Part shown: piece after piece, positions 26,277 through 36,745 of the stretch
How positions within the stretch are numbered: position 1 is the first letter of the stretch
Layout of the letters: every line of letters starts with the position of its first letter
Assembly (NCBI RefSeq): GCF_025642115.1
Contig: NZ_CP106753.1
Location: 248,001-312,000, forward strand
Direction of reading: 5' to 3'
Source: Chitiniphilus purpureus
Lineage (GTDB): Bacteria > Pseudomonadota > Gammaproteobacteria > Burkholderiales > Chitinibacteraceae
DNA: 64,000 nucleotides
Notes under the pieces: generated by a model
Database searches by the model: none
What the model was told of the DNA's origin: nothing
Seen by the model: the letters and a program-made list of their open reading frames with translations, nothing else
Program-made: the position numbers and the translations under genes

Positions 26277-26870
26277 ATGCGCGCCCAGGCCTTCCTGCCC
26301 TCACCGCAGACCAGGAACCTGCTGCTGGGCATCGTCTGGTCGATCAATCTGCATCTCTTGCTGGTGCTCTTCATGGTGGTGCCGCAAGCACCGAAGACCG
26401 GGCCACTGGTGCAGCAGGTTTATCTTACGACCAGTGCCCCACCGCAGCCGTCGGCCAACCCTCAGGCCGAGCGCATCGCTACCCCTGGCGATAAGATCAC
26501 ACCATCACGCCTGCCTGCCTGGTTACACAAGCCGGACTGGATGGCCATGCCCCCCGTTGTGGCTTCGGCAGTCGAAGACCGCTACGAACCGGCGCAACCG
26601 TTGTCGCGGTTCGATGCCTCGCTGGAAAACACCGGACACCTGACCGGTGTGCTCATCGAACTGGAGCTCACCATCGACGACAGGGGCAAGGTCACCAACG
26701 TGACGGTATTGCGCAGCCAGCTGGATGAGCCCAGCACCAGCAACTTCGTCGAGAAGGCCTATATGATCACCTTCATCCCGGCCAAGAAAAACGGGGGTGC
26801 GGTCGTCAGCCAGCGGCGCGTCGTGGTCGACCTCGACAAGATGGCGCAGACCGTCGCCGAAGGCGAATGA
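26277..26870 (+). CDS. TonB-like periplasmic protein, membrane-anchored
   Basis: 197-residue protein with one N-terminal transmembrane segment (about 14-37), a Pro/Ser/Thr-rich linker, and a C-terminal alpha/beta domain (GVLIELELTIDDRGKVTNVTVLRS) like the TonB/energy-transducer C-terminal fold. No exbB or exbD genes are nearby and the linker is short for spanning the periplasm, so a true TonB role is doubtful. Likely co-transcribed with the upstream TlpA-like gene. Confidence 0.7.
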   Translation: MRAQAFLPSPQTRNLLLGIVWSINLHLLLVLFMVVPQAPKTGPLVQQVYLTTSAPPQPSANPQAERIATPGDKITPSRLPAWLHKPDWMAMPPVVASAVEDRYEPAQPLSRFDASLENTGHLTGVLIELELTIDDRGKVTNVTVLRSQLDEPSTSNFVEKAYMITFIPAKKNGGAVVSQRRVVVDLDKMAQTVAEGE

Positions 26871-26894
26871 AAAAAGCCGGCGGGTGGCCGGCTT
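26866..26894 (-). terminator. Rho-independent terminator of the minor-pilin operon
   Basis: AAGCCGGC-GGGTG-GCCGGCTT (26874-26894) is followed on the minus strand by TTTTTTCATT, a strong terminator for the leftward pilE gene. It overlaps the end of the convergent TonB-like gene. Confidence 0.88.
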
Positions 26895-26915
26895 CGTAGC
26901 GATATCGTCTGAAGG

Positions 26916-27353
26916 TCATTTCCAGCTGCTTTCGCCGCTGCCGATCGCCCCGTCATGGTTCTTGTCCCACGAGCGCACGCCAGCGGAGGTGAGCTCGAGG
27001 AAATCCTTGTTCGCACCATAGCGCTGCTGGACGCCGATCGGCGAGGCACGCAGCACATAGGCTTCGGCGGTGCACTGGGTGACGGTGATGTTGTAGTACT
27101 TGGTCGCACCGTCGACCGGGGATTGGCTGATCGGCGCCGCGGGGCATGCACCGGCACCGGTGAAATAGGCATTGTTGGTGGTATACCGGCGCTCGAGCAA
27201 TTGCGCGTTCTGCAGCAATACGCCCTGAACATCGCCGCGACGTGTCTTGTAGACATATTCCTGATACGAAGGCATCGCGATCGCCGCCAGGATGCCGATG
27301 ACCGCCACGGTGATCATCAGTTCGATCAACGTAAATCCACGCTCAGCTTTCAT
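26916..27353 (-). CDS. pilE: type IV minor pilin PilE-like
   Basis: 145-residue prepilin with a PilD site (MKAERG before [10 protein letters not shown]), mature Glu5, and the hydrophobic helix to about residue 29. The globular part holds two cysteines (GACPAA and TQCTAE). It belongs to the ComE/PilE group of minor pilins that prime pilus assembly with FimT, PilV, PilW, PilX and PilY1. It is the last gene of that operon, 61 bases after pilY1, before a strong terminator. Confidence 0.92.
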   Translation of the reverse strand: MKAERGFTLIELMITVAVIGILAAIAMPSYQEYVYKTRRGDVQGVLLQNAQLLERRYTTNNAYFTGAGACPAAPISQSPVDGATKYYNITVTQCTAEAYVLRASPIGVQQRYGANKDFLELTSAGVRSWDKNHDGAIGSGESSWK

Positions 27354-27380
27354 TTGTTGTTGTCCATTTCCCGGAAGATG

Positions 27381-27408
27381 CGTCGCCTGCCGGCAGGGGC
27401 AGGCGACG
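27381..27408 (-). other. intercistronic hairpin between pilY1 and pilE
   Basis: A perfect 10-bp inverted repeat, CGTCGCCTGC and GCAGGCGACG with an 8-base loop, occupies the short gap between pilY1 and pilE. Lacking a T-tract, it is more likely an mRNA processing or stability element than a terminator. Confidence 0.5.
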
Positions 27409-27414
27409 ATGCAC

Positions 27415-30400
27415 TTATTCGATGATTTCTCGCCAATTCACCGGCGTCACCGTTCTCGACATATTGATCTTGTTGCAGCGAAGCGGCGTGCAGTCGGCAG
27501 CAGCGATCTGGTTCTTGTCGTTCTTGCAGCCATAGCAGCGGCCACCGTCGTTGGCACTGCCCAATCCCGTCATCGGCATCTGCGAAGCACTGGTGGTGGA
27601 GCCGTTGGGCAGATAGGCGAACGTGGTGTACCCAATATTGTTGAGGCCCGGAATCGGCTGATTGGTGCCACTTTGCACCATGGTGAAGCGCTGCCGGGTC
27701 ATGGTGCCGGTGTAGTCGATCGTAATGGAAGAGGTACTACCGTCAACCGTGCATGCCGCCTGGCTGCCGCTGAAGTTCATCGTATTGAAGACGACATAAC
27801 GATTGCCGATTGTGCGCGGCCGCCCGACCATGCGTGAACCCTTGCCCGTCTGATTGTCCAGATCGACGAGGTCGAAATACCAGCCTGGTGTCTTGGCCCA
27901 ATCGATCGGGCATTTGCCACCACAGTCGTCATCGACTTTGGAATGGCCTCTGATATCGCTGAGCGTGATGTGCTTCTCGGGATCGGTGATCTTCGCGTTG
28001 TAGGCTTCCACATCTTTCTGCGTGTAATACGAATACACACGCTTCAGCAGACCGCTCTTCTGCACCTCCTTGTCCTTGTCCATGATGGCGTAGAAGCTAT
28101 TGACCTGATTCTCGGAAGGGCAGGAATGGGTGGCAGAGACCTTGCCGTCGACGCCATTCTGCGGCAGATCGCAATCCCCCAGGTATTTGCCGGTACCAAA
28201 GAACACGATATGGTTGGACGGCAGCTGATAGGGATCGGTCGCCGGGCTGGCAGTGCATGCCTTTTTCTCTGGCGAACCGCCAATGGCCGGATGTTCCTTG
28301 ATCGGCTGCCGATTACCGTACTGGTCTTTCGTGGTGAACAACGGCTGAGGCGTGCCGCCGCTTTCAAAGGAGACCTTCCACTTGGAGGGATCGCTATTGC
28401 GCAGATCGAACTTCCACATATTGCCATACAGGTCACCGGCATAGACGAGATCAGTCGTGGAATCAGGTGTCCACGTTGAGTTGTCCTTCGCGTCGCAGGC
28501 ATAAAGGGTTTGCAAATCCAATGCGGTAGGGCTGGCCAAACCGTTGGCATCGGCCGCACTGCCCTGTTGCACATCGATCTTGATGTATTTGCCGCTCCAA
28601 CTGCCATTGACCGGGCCGCTTGCCTCCAGCAGATACAACACTGCCCTGCCATTGGTACTGTTGAAACCGTTGCCGACGATCACCCGCCATTTTCCATCAT
28701 TGGTTTTGACAATCAATGGTGAACCTGGTTGATAACCCATGTCCGGGTCGTCCTTGTCGGTGAATTCCCAACGAACAATATTGGCCGCTTTACTTTCAGT
28801 AAAATCGCCAGCAGTACGAACGCCCTTATCAGTAAGCTTGCCCGGTTTGGTTACATCCAGCGCCACGACCCCTTTACCACCGAATCCTGCTGTAGCCACC
28901 AACAATGTCGACCAATTTCCGCCAAAATAAACATCATCAATGGAAATCAGTCCGTTCATATAGAATTCGTGACCGTAGTTCTGATACGACAATTTACCCA
29001 ATTTGTCGTAGAGGAACGACGGCACATAGGCCAGACTCTCGCGGCCTGCTTCGGGGTTGGCCTCTGTACTGTTGCTGTTGAGATAGGCATCTTCCAAACC
29101 GTGCAGCATGCCGCCATTGGCACCGACGTAGATCATCGGCATACGTTGTTCGTTTTCGCTATGGAAAAGATCGTATTTGTTCTCGGTATGGGCGCCGATA
29201 TTGCCATTCTGTATGCGGTAAGTGGACGAATCCAGGATATCGCCGATATAGTTGGAGCGGCCATTGACGCGTTGCCGGACACGGAAATCGGTGCTCGCCG
29301 TGCCCTCATTGCTGCCATCGCCACGCAGATAGTCCAGGCGCGCGGCAAACCGGTTGTCTACCGTACCCGCCGCATTCTTGTTCAAGGCGATGTATTGACT
29401 GTCAGTCGCGACAAACGAGTTCGAGCGGAAGGGAACCCCCAGCCGCGTGCGGGCATGGGACGTCAACACCACACGTTCGCCGGCGGGAAGCAATTTGTCG
29501 CTGCTGCTCCAGATCTTGGCCCCGATGGTGGCATCGCCGGGCATATTGGTGAATGCCGCGACTTCACCACTCCACTTGTCGACGATATAGGAAGCACGGT
29601 AGATGGCACGACCGCCATTGACATTGGCCCCGCCACTGGCAGCCCCGACCTGGGCCACCGCCCGCGCAGTGGCATCGATCCTGGCAAATGCCTTGCCCAG
29701 TTGTTCCTTCATCCGCAGCGGATTGACGACCAGGAAATAGCTGTCGGGAATACCGTTGTTGTCACCATCCCACTCGGCCACGTCGTCAAGCCGGTTCAGA
29801 TCCGCACTGGTCTCCAGATCGTTGTCGAAGAAGCCACCGTATTTGGCCAGATACCACAGCGGGCTCTTCAGATCGGTGACCGTGGCACTGCCGGTATTGA
29901 TGGTAAAGGTGCGTGAGCTTCTCACCGGCAGCGCTACGTTGTCCTGCCAGCGGTTCGCGTTGGCGAGGTCGGCGTTGGGAGGAACATCTTGATAATAATC
30001 GACATCGCTGGCCGGATTCGCCCCGGCGTGCTGGCACGGTGTTTGAAGAGGTGCAGGATTGGCGGTATCGCAATCGCGCACCACCAGATAGACATCGTCA
30101 TTGGTGGTGCCGGAGATGATATAGCCCAAATGTTGGACAATACCCCCCGCTGCATACAGCGAATCGACATTGACGGTTACAGTATTGTTCTCATTGAGTA
30201 TGACCTCATACGAGGCAATGGCATCCATATCATGGTCGCCGCCATACTCGACATCCTCGAAATTCACCCGGAACTTGTAATAGGGTTGTCCAAACTTCCG
30301 GGCTCCCACATCATCGCCTTGTTTGTCATAGGGAAACCCGGGCACGTTGCGGATGGTGTCGATATAAAAATCGACGATCTGGTTGGTCGGCTGATACTGG

Positions 30401-32214
30401 CCAGCTTCGCGGTTGATGGTGGTGGACGCCCAGTAAACCGACTTGGCATACGGCACCAGCGAAACGGTTCGGCCTTCGCCCACGGGGATATCGATCTTAG
30501 GCAGTGGTGAGGCCAGCGCCACGGCGAAGGTGCTCACCATCTGCTTGCCATTGGCTGGGTTGATGTCGGTGGTACGGGCGTGTTCGGCGAGCATCACCGA
30601 TTTATAACTGCCGGCCTTGGTTGGCTCCTCGGCAAGCCCGGTGATCCTGTTGAAACTGTCTACGCGCTTGATAGTGGGCGCGTTGTTGTTGTTGCATGCC
30701 GGATCGGTGTCTTTATCGAGGCAATTATTGGCCACCACGACATTTTTGGCACCTCCGAATTCCGTATTCCACAGCGCTTCACCACGACCAACGTAGTCAA
30801 CTGTCGTGCCATTCAGGCTGGAGTTCGTCAGATTGTCACCATCCCACGACGGATTGATATCGGTGATCAGCGTGACAAACGGCTTGGAGCAGACATCGTT
30901 GTTGCCGGCCGCATACGGGTCTTTCCACGTGGTCAGTTCGGGCAGGCCGAGGTTGGCGCCCAGCGTATCGCCGGAGAAATTGCTGGTGGCGCTCTTGGCC
31001 CCGGCATAGTAGCGCATCGCCTCGTACAGCATTTCCGCGACCGGATTGCCCCAGGCGCTGCAATTGCCATCGGCCAGCGGCCGGTTGACGTAGCCCCAAC
31101 TACATGAATAAATACGTTCCTCGATATACGGATTCCAAGGCACGGCAAACCTGCCATAGCCTTCGATACGCATCGAATTCAGTGTCTTGATGATCCCATT
31201 GACATCGGCTTTGAAGGTGCCGTTTTCCGGATCGATCTCGTTGTTGAACCTGCCGATATCGGCACGCACCGTGCCGCCCTGCATATTGTGGCTGTAGCTG
31301 CCGGTCAACAAACCAAAGCGCATGTTGTCCGAATCACCGTATTCCTGCAAAAGGCCGGTCGGCTTGTAGCTGTCGCCGTATTTCTTGCAATTGTCTTCCA
31401 GGCCTACGTTCTGATTGCATACTTGTACTCGCACGATCAAATCCGTAGGAGTGCCCAACGAACCATCGGCGACAGGAGAAGCCTTGCTGACCCAAGCCCA
31501 GATGCGCTGCTGGGAATTAGTCAGATAGCGTAGCAGCGGTGGATTGTTGATGCCGCCATCCCCATTTACATAGAGAGTGGTGTTGGCGAATAAATGTTTT
31601 GTATCGCCAGTAGGCTGTGACAGGGGAGTAAATTCGTCAATCCGATAGCCGTCCACTGTTGGGCTGGTATATTCCTTGCCCCAGGAATGCGCCTCCTGCG
31701 GAATATAGGAGCGCTGCAATATGGTCGACGTTGCTGTGTCGGTGGAACGGTGCCCGCCATACAGCACCTTGCGCAGAGCGTCCATACGCGAGGTCGTCAC
31801 ATAGTTCAGAAAATCCCCACTCCACTCGGCTCTTGAATTGGGGCATTTCTTGTTTTTTGTGACTTCGACGGGTACGAAAACGCCGCGACTATAGTTGTAG
31901 CATTTATAGGAATCAAAATAGCCGTAATAATCGATCTGGAAATTGCCTTTCTCGGGCGGCTCTTTCACATTTTTCAAATCAACACCGCGATAGCCCACAT
32001 CGTAATAGGTGTCGTCATTCAGATCCGATGCATCGTTATAAGCCTCGTACCACAGTTTATGGTCACGGCCGATCACCAGCATGTTCAACGGCGGCGCACT
32101 ATTGAGCTGATTGAGCGGCTTATAGGGATCCTGGCTGGATTGGGTGATCTTGGCTGCATAACCGGTGGAAAGGATGGCACTGCAAAAGAAAGCGAGATAG
32201 ACGCGGGTTTTCAT
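27415..32214 (-). CDS. pilY1: PilY1/PilC-type pilus tip adhesin
   Basis: 1599-residue secreted protein with a signal peptide ([20 protein letters not shown]). The N-terminal part lacks the usual von Willebrand DxSGS metal site and instead has [18 protein letters not shown] followed by an EF-hand-like [16 protein letters not shown] second acidic loop, [11 protein letters not shown], is near residue 815. The C-terminal half (about 960-1570) is the PilC beta-propeller, beginning near [11 protein letters not shown] with an RGD at about 964-966, and including WRVIVGNGF and [17 protein letters not shown]. PilY1 controls pilus extension and adhesion at the tip. Co-transcribed between pilX and pilE. 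Confidence 0.95.
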   Translation of the reverse strand: MKTRVYLAFFCSAILSTGYAAKITQSSQDPYKPLNQLNSAPPLNMLVIGRDHKLWYEAYNDASDLNDDTYYDVGYRGVDLKNVKEPPEKGNFQIDYYGYFDSYKCYNYSRGVFVPVEVTKNKKCPNSRAEWSGDFLNYVTTSRMDALRKVLYGGHRSTDTATSTILQRSYIPQEAHSWGKEYTSPTVDGYRIDEFTPLSQPTGDTKHLFANTTLYVNGDGGINNPPLLRYLTNSQQRIWAWVSKASPVADGSLGTPTDLIVRVQVCNQNVGLEDNCKKYGDSYKPTGLLQEYGDSDNMRFGLLTGSYSHNMQGGTVRADIGRFNNEIDPENGTFKADVNGIIKTLNSMRIEGYGRFAVPWNPYIEERIYSCSWGYVNRPLADGNCSAWGNPVAEMLYEAMRYYAGAKSATSNFSGDTLGANLGLPELTTWKDPYAAGNNDVCSKPFVTLITDINPSWDGDNLTNSSLNGTTVDYVGRGEALWNTEFGGAKNVVVANNCLDKDTDPACNNNNAPTIKRVDSFNRITGLAEEPTKAGSYKSVMLAEHARTTDINPANGKQMVSTFAVALASPLPKIDIPVGEGRTVSLVPYAKSVYWASTTINREAGQYQPTNQIVDFYIDTIRNVPGFPYDKQGDDVGARKFGQPYYKFRVNFEDVEYGGDHDMDAIASYEVILNENNTVTVNVDSLYAAGGIVQHLGYIISGTTNDDVYLVVRDCDTANPAPLQTPCQHAGANPASDVDYYQDVPPNADLANANRWQDNVALPVRSSRTFTINTGSATVTDLKSPLWYLAKYGGFFDNDLETSADLNRLDDVAEWDGDNNGIPDSYFLVVNPLRMKEQLGKAFARIDATARAVAQVGAASGGANVNGGRAIYRASYIVDKWSGEVAAFTNMPGDATIGAKIWSSSDKLLPAGERVVLTSHARTRLGVPFRSNSFVATDSQYIALNKNAAGTVDNRFAARLDYLRGDGSNEGTASTDFRVRQRVNGRSNYIGDILDSSTYRIQNGNIGAHTENKYDLFHSENEQRMPMIYVGANGGMLHGLEDAYLNSNSTEANPEAGRESLAYVPSFLYDKLGKLSYQNYGHEFYMNGLISIDDVYFGGNWSTLLVATAGFGGKGVVALDVTKPGKLTDKGVRTAGDFTESKAANIVRWEFTDKDDPDMGYQPGSPLIVKTNDGKWRVIVGNGFNSTNGRAVLYLLEASGPVNGSWSGKYIKIDVQQGSAADANGLASPTALDLQTLYACDAKDNSTWTPDSTTDLVYAGDLYGNMWKFDLRNSDPSKWKVSFESGGTPQPLFTTKDQYGNRQPIKEHPAIGGSPEKKACTASPATDPYQLPSNHIVFFGTGKYLGDCDLPQNGVDGKVSATHSCPSENQVNSFYAIMDKDKEVQKSGLLKRVYSYYTQKDVEAYNAKITDPEKHITLSDIRGHSKVDDDCGGKCPIDWAKTPGWYFDLVDLDNQTGKGSRMVGRPRTIGNRYVVFNTMNFSGSQAACTVDGSTSSITIDYTGTMTRQRFTMVQSGTNQPIPGLNNIGYTTFAYLPNGSTTSASQMPMTGLGSANDGGRCYGCKNDKNQIAAADCTPLRCNKINMSRTVTPVNWREIIE

Positions 32215-32225
32215 GTTCTTTTCCT

Positions 32226-32768
32226 TCAGCTATCGCAGGCTTTGACCACGGAACGCAGGATGGAGGCGCTTTGCGCATTGCTCCCCTGGCCAAATGCGGT
32301 GATCTCGTAGAAATTGCAGCTCTTGCCGCCGGGCGAGGCCGTGCCCAGTTCGCGGACCACATAGCGGGGCTGCTCGCCCGTGGCACTGGGGAACGACGCC
32401 GGCGTCCCGACCGGCACCTTGTTTGCGCCACGGTTGTTGCAGGCCGCATTGACAGCGCAGGTGGCGGCTTGATTCGCGATCCAGAAGGCAGGGCTGTCGA
32501 AACGCGATGTATCGTAGCTTTTCGGGCAGGCACCGCCGGTACAGCCGCTGGCGCTGACCGCAGGCGGCTCTTCCACCAGGGCTCCGCGCGCCTGTGCCAA
32601 TGCATACTCGGCCGCCTGGAATGCCTGGCTGTGATTGCGGTTGTTGCCCGCCACCCGTTCGTAGACTGTTGCGGAACGCACGGCATAGACGACGACCAGG
32701 GTAAGCACCAGCATGAAGATCACGCTGGTGATCAGGATAAATCCGCGTTTTCGTGCAATGAAGCACAT
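32226..32768 (-). CDS. pilX: type IV minor pilin PilX
   Basis: 180-residue protein starting MCFIARKRGFILITSVIFML, a prepilin-like leader and hydrophobic helix of the PilX group, which lacks the consensus FTLIE but retains the GFILI arrangement. VYERVAGNNRNHSQAFQAAEYALAQA matches the PilX N-terminal domain. Several cysteines follow (SGCTGGACPKS, AACNN). Start at the ATG at 32768. It sits 11 bases upstream of pilY1 and 11 after pilW. Confidence 0.9.
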   Translation of the reverse strand: MCFIARKRGFILITSVIFMLVLTLVVVYAVRSATVYERVAGNNRNHSQAFQAAEYALAQARGALVEEPPAVSASGCTGGACPKSYDTSRFDSPAFWIANQAATCAVNAACNNRGANKVPVGTPASFPSATGEQPRYVVRELGTASPGGKSCNFYEITAFGQGSNAQSASILRSVVKACDS

Positions 32769-32779
32769 GGGAGCCTCGT

Positions 32780-33535
32780 TCAATCGAAACGGTTGCGAAG
32801 TTGCACAGTGGCGGTGAAGGTGCGGTAGAGGCGTTTGTCCGTCGCGGTCTGGGTGACACCACTGCAGTCCTGGTATTTCATCGCTTCGTTGACCAGGTTG
32901 ATCTCGGCGCTTCGCAACACCACACACAGACGGGCTGCATAGACCTTGGCCCAGGTCGCTGCCGCCGCCGCGACATACTGGTCGGGTATCCTGTCGCTCC
33001 CGGTGTCCTGCCCGTACCGCATGCTGTAATCGACCACGTTGCTGACCAGCACCCTCGCATTGCTCTTGTCCGCCGCGGCGCAATTGAGCGTGTCGGCATT
33101 GTCGTCGTGGTACAACACAAAGGTGTAGCGGGTCGTAGCGGCACCGGCGGCCTTGAGGAATGGATAATCGGCATCGTTGCTTGTCTCGCAACGGATCACA
33201 TTCCCATCAGTATCGCCATAGAAGCGCACATGGATGCCGTCATCGTCTTCAAGCAGCGTGTCGCCGGCAGCAAAGGGCGTCGCCGCCGGGAATGCCGCGA
33301 TGAGGATCTGGCCACCGGCACTGCCGTTCCACGAGCGATAGCCTGATTGCGTCAGCATCCGCTTGTAGGTTTCCAGCACATATTGCCCGTCGTCGCTCAA
33401 CCGGCTCTGGGCTGCCTGCAGCCGGAAGGTCTGGCGCGTCTGCGAGTAGACGCTGGCGATGGCCAGCGCGAGCAGCAGCGCCAGCGACAGGCCGATCATG
33501 AGTTCAACGATGGTGAAACCGCGAAGGCGATGCAT
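32780..33535 (-). CDS. pilW: type IV minor pilin PilW
   Basis: 251-residue prepilin with a PilD-type site (MHRLRG before FTIVELMIGLSLALLL), mature Glu5 and the hydrophobic helix. ASVYSQTRQTFRLQAAQSRLSDDGQYVLE is the characteristic PilW follow-on segment. It acts in the priming complex of the type IV pilus. It lies 14 bases after pilV and 11 before pilX. Confidence 0.93.
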   Translation of the reverse strand: MHRLRGFTIVELMIGLSLALLLALAIASVYSQTRQTFRLQAAQSRLSDDGQYVLETYKRMLTQSGYRSWNGSAGGQILIAAFPAATPFAAGDTLLEDDDGIHVRFYGDTDGNVIRCETSNDADYPFLKAAGAATTRYTFVLYHDDNADTLNCAAADKSNARVLVSNVVDYSMRYGQDTGSDRIPDQYVAAAAATWAKVYAARLCVVLRSAEINLVNEAMKYQDCSGVTQTATDKRLYRTFTATVQLRNRFD

Positions 33536-33549
33536 GCTGATGGGCCGGC

Positions 33550-34257
33550 TCAGATTGGGGTCGAGAACAGGCTCAATGTCGCCTGCTGCTTTGCGTTCAC
33601 ACTGCTGGCATCACCCCGTTCGACCGAGCTGACGTTCTCTTGCCACCAGATCTTGACCACATACGGGGCCGTGGCGTATCCGGCGCTGCCGGGCGCTAGG
33701 CAGCCTGTCAGGCTTGCAAAGTTGGCATGGTCGGGTGCTACCGGCTTGCTGGTGTAGGTGCCGGCTCCCGGCGTGTTCTTGGGATCATTGTTCAAATTGT
33801 TGTCGCGGCAGATCACCCCCCCACCTTCGCTGCCGGCCGGCAGGCTTGCGGCAACCAGATTCTTCCAGGCCGCCAGATCCTGGGCCGCCAGCGCCGCACC
33901 CGCGGTATTGGCAGGCTGGGTGAAACCGCTGGGCCAACTGCAGGTGATGGCACCGGCGGCACTGGCATCCACCGCGCATATCAGGCGCGCATAGTCCGGC
34001 GCCAGCGGGATCACGGCCCCGTTCTCGTCATACGCCGCCGCCCCACCGTCCGATTCGCTGCGGCGAGGCGAGCGGTTGGCGCGGATCCGGTCGGCCAGGT
34101 CATTGGCAAGGTCGGAGGCAATCGAGCGCGAATAGGCGCTCTGGCTGTTCTTGAGTGAATACACCTGCAGCGAAGCAAGCCCCAATATGCCGAGTGCCAG
34201 TACCGCCAGCGATACCAGCACTTCGATCATGATGATGCCAAGTTGGTTGGTGCGCAT
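33550..34257 (-). CDS. pilV: type IV minor pilin PilV
   Basis: 235-residue prepilin with leader MRTNQLG before IIMIEVLVSLAVLALGILGLASLQ, the typical PilV sequence with mature Glu and long hydrophobic helix. NSQSAYSRSIASDLANDLADRIRANR follows, as in PilV/GspI-like minor pilins. It is second in the operon, 9 bases after fimT. Confidence 0.93.
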   Translation of the reverse strand: MRTNQLGIIMIEVLVSLAVLALGILGLASLQVYSLKNSQSAYSRSIASDLANDLADRIRANRSPRRSESDGGAAAYDENGAVIPLAPDYARLICAVDASAAGAITCSWPSGFTQPANTAGAALAAQDLAAWKNLVAASLPAGSEGGGVICRDNNLNNDPKNTPGAGTYTSKPVAPDHANFASLTGCLAPGSAGYATAPYVVKIWWQENVSSVERGDASSVNAKQQATLSLFSTPI

Positions 34258-34266
34258 GACTGACCC

Positions 34267-34794
34267 TTAGCCGGTACATGTATCTTGCTGCGATCTAGAG
34301 ACCCGGCCGGTCTTGTCGACGCTGACCACCCGTTTCTTGCGTCCCGTGATGCAGAACTCGAAGTCCACGGTCTGGGCACTCGCGTTGATCATCGAGTGGA
34401 AGCGGATCCGGGTGATGTTGTTGTTGACGCCAAGACGGTCCACGCCTTCCACTTGATTGCCCACACGGATGAGCGTGTCGTTTGCCCTGTCGTAGTTCGT
34501 ACCGCTGCCGTTGGTGGCGAAGATGATCCAGCCCGTGGCCCAGTTGGGATTGGCCGTGATGCAGGCAGGATTGCTGGCCGTTGGGTTGGCCGAATTGCAG
34601 ATCACCACCGCGCGGTTGCGTTTGATCGCTTCGGTACGCGCCAGCATCAGGCTGGTGAGCAGTTCCTCCGAGGCGGCGACGAGGCGGCTGTCGCGGATCA
34701 TCGCTTGATAGCTGGGTGTGGCGATGGCCAGGATGATCGCAATGATGGAGACGACGATCATCGCCTCCATCAGCGTAAACCCCGCTTGCCGCAT
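34267..34794 (-). CDS. fimT: type IV minor pilin FimT/FimU (GspH-like)
   Basis: 175-residue prepilin with leader MRQAG before FTLMEAMIVVSIIAIILAIATPSY, mature Glu5, and the GspH/FimT features EELLTSLMLARTEAIKRNRAVVIC and a C-terminal SRSQQDTCTG. FimT of Legionella and others contributes to DNA binding in transformation. It is the first gene of the operon and has a promoter-like region with a palindrome just upstream. Confidence 0.92.
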   Translation of the reverse strand: MRQAGFTLMEAMIVVSIIAIILAIATPSYQAMIRDSRLVAASEELLTSLMLARTEAIKRNRAVVICNSANPTASNPACITANPNWATGWIIFATNGSGTNYDRANDTLIRVGNQVEGVDRLGVNNNITRIRFHSMINASAQTVDFEFCITGRKKRVVSVDKTGRVSRSQQDTCTG

Positions 34795-34810
34795 AGTGCC
34801 GCTCCTGGCT

Positions 34811-34856
34811 TTATCAGTATGTTCTGATAAATATAATCAGCGGCCGATCGGTTGGG
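34811..34856 (-). promoter_or_regulatory. probable promoter and operator of the minor-pilin operon
   Basis: On the minus strand a -35-like TTCCCA and a -10-like TATATT (34835-34830) are spaced 17 bases apart. The inverted repeat TTATCAG-N6-CTGATAA (34811-34830) covers the expected transcript start, 17-36 bases before the fimT ATG. I found no copy of the Pseudomonas AlgR consensus here. Confidence 0.5.
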
Positions 34857-34965
34857 AAGCAAACACCTCTGACGGGCGTGCGGAGAAAGGAGATTGAATG
34901 GCAGGACAGCATGCTGCCGGCCACTCAGTCTCTCAGCCCGGATTGAAATCCGGAGATGGGGGTAC

Positions 34966-36258
34966 TTAACGCGTGTTCAGTGCAATCTGGGCAAAAACCT
35001 TCCGGGCAGCGGCAAAGGTTGCTTCCAGGTCTTCTGCACTGTGCTGGCACGAGACGAAGCCTGCCTCGAACGCCGAAGGGGCAAAATAGACGCCCTCTTC
35101 GAGCATGGCATGGAAGAACGCGTTGAAGGCCGCCCGGTCGCTGTTCATCACTTCACCATAGCTTGTGGGCGGATGCGGACTGAAATAGATACCGAACATG
35201 CCGCCGACCGCCTGCGCGCTGAAGACGGTGCCATTCGCGTTGGCCGCATCGCACAGCCCTTGCGCCAATGCCGTGGTCTGCCTGCCCAGTGTTTCGAAGA
35301 AGCCGGGGGCGGCGATTTCGTTCAAGGTCGCAAGCCCGGCGGCGACCGCCACCGGATTGCCCGAAAGCGTTCCGGCCTGGTACACCGGGCCCAGCGGCGC
35401 AAGCTTGGCCATGACGTCCGCACGGCCGCCGAACGCGGCCAGGGGCATGCCGCCGCCGACCACCTTGCCAAGGCAGGTGAGATCGGGCTGGATGCCGTGC
35501 AGCCCCTGCGCCCCTTGCGGCCCCACCCGGAAACCGGTCATGACCTCGTCGTAGATCAAGAGGCTGCCATGCGCCTGGGACAATGTGCGCAACGCGTTCA
35601 CAAAGGCGGGGCTGGGCTGGACCAGATTCATGTTGCCGGCGATGGGCTCGACGATAATGGCGGCGATCCGGTCGCCCTGCTGCGCGAACAGCGTCTGCAA
35701 CGCGTCGACATCGTTGTAGGGCAGCACGAGGGTGTCGGCTGCCGCGCCTGCAGGCACCCCGGCCGAGGATGGGTTGCCGAAGGTGAGCAGCCCCGACCCT
35801 GCCTTGACCAGCAGCGCATCGGCGTGGCCGTGATAACAGCCCTCGAACTTCACGAGCTTGTCGCGGCCGGTGTAGCCCCGTGCCAGGCGGATGGCGCTCA
35901 TGGTGGCCTCGGTCCCGCTCGAAACCAGCCTGACCTGCTGCATGCTGGGCATGCGCTGGCATAGCAGGTCGGCAAGCTCGACTTCGGCCGCGGTGGGCGC
36001 ACCAAAGGACAAACCGTTGCGGGCAGCACGTGTCACGGCCTCGAGCACCGCCGGATGGGCATGGCCCAGGATCAGTGGCCCCCAGGAACCGACATAGTCG
36101 ATATAGCGCTTGCCGTCGACGTCCCACACGTGGGCCCCCGCCCCGCGCTCGAGAAAGCGGGGTATCCCGCCGACCGAGCCAAACGCACGCACCGGCGAAT
36201 TGACCCCGCCGGGGATGTGGTGGCAAGCGCGTTCGAACAAACCGTCGTTTGAAGTCAT
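34966..36258 (-). CDS. hemL: glutamate-1-semialdehyde 2,1-aminomutase HemL
   Basis: 430-residue PLP enzyme that forms 5-aminolevulinate in the C5 pathway of haem synthesis. Family blocks include [14 protein letters not shown] at the N-terminus, [59 protein letters not shown], and the PLP lysine in [17 protein letters not shown] (about residue 268). It is last in a leftward group with CYTH, HemJ-like and M48 genes; the HemJ-like neighbour makes a haem link. Confidence 0.97.
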   Translation of the reverse strand: MTSNDGLFERACHHIPGGVNSPVRAFGSVGGIPRFLERGAGAHVWDVDGKRYIDYVGSWGPLILGHAHPAVLEAVTRAARNGLSFGAPTAAEVELADLLCQRMPSMQQVRLVSSGTEATMSAIRLARGYTGRDKLVKFEGCYHGHADALLVKAGSGLLTFGNPSSAGVPAGAAADTLVLPYNDVDALQTLFAQQGDRIAAIIVEPIAGNMNLVQPSPAFVNALRTLSQAHGSLLIYDEVMTGFRVGPQGAQGLHGIQPDLTCLGKVVGGGMPLAAFGGRADVMAKLAPLGPVYQAGTLSGNPVAVAAGLATLNEIAAPGFFETLGRQTTALAQGLCDAANANGTVFSAQAVGGMFGIYFSPHPPTSYGEVMNSDRAAFNAFFHAMLEEGVYFAPSAFEAGFVSCQHSAEDLEATFAAARKVFAQIALNTR

Positions 36259-36276
36259 ATGGTGTCTGGAGCCCGG

Positions 36277-36738
36277 TTACCAGCGGTTATAGGGATGCTG
36301 GGACAGATAGCTGTTGTAGTAGCGCGCGTCATGCGAGACCTCCTCACCCAGCCAAGCGGGGCGTGTGAACTCGGCATCGACCGCGGGCAATTCGATCTCG
36401 GCGACGACCAGCCCGGCATTGTCGCCATGGAATTCGTCGATTTCCCAAACATACGGGCCGGTTTGCAACAGGTGGCGGGTCTTGTCCAGCACGTGGGGGC
36501 AGAGCGCCAGCATGGCTTCGGCATCGGTGTGGGGAATGGGGTATTCGAACTCGACACGGCTGATGCCGTGGTTCTGGCCCTTCACGGTCAGAAAGCCCGC
36601 CTCCCCCTTGATCCGGACCCGCACCGTGCGTGCCGGTTCAGCGCTCAGATAGCCCTGGGCGATCCGCACCGAGGTATGCGGCAGCGTGCGCCAGATATCG
36701 CTCGACAGCAGGAACTTGCGTTCGATTTCGGTCGCCAT
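36277..36738 (-). CDS. CYTH domain triphosphatase-like protein
   Basis: 153-residue CYTH protein with the signature EIERKFLL at residues 4-11. Alternating charged residues line the tunnel (RVRIKGEAGFLTVKG, VEFEYPIP, YVWEIDEFHGDNAGLVVAEIELP). Small bacterial CYTH proteins like the Nitrosomonas one hydrolyse inorganic triphosphate; adenylate cyclase activity is possible in other members. It lies 18 bases before hemL and 7 after the HemJ-like gene. Confidence 0.9.
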   Translation of the reverse strand: MATEIERKFLLSSDIWRTLPHTSVRIAQGYLSAEPARTVRVRIKGEAGFLTVKGQNHGISRVEFEYPIPHTDAEAMLALCPHVLDKTRHLLQTGPYVWEIDEFHGDNAGLVVAEIELPAVDAEFTRPAWLGEEVSHDARYYNSYLSQHPYNRW

Positions 36739-36745
36739 GGTGTCT

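Noticed and set aside
34938..34953. CCGGATT-GA-AATCCGG hairpin as the hemL terminator
   Set aside because: Short stem with no T-tract on either strand; too weak to call.
36120..36135. Other CACGTG cores (for example 10547, 13079, 21788, 36127, 47862) as parS sites
   Set aside because: Flanking bases do not fit the 16-bp ParB consensus; only the sites at 41779 and 44022 do.
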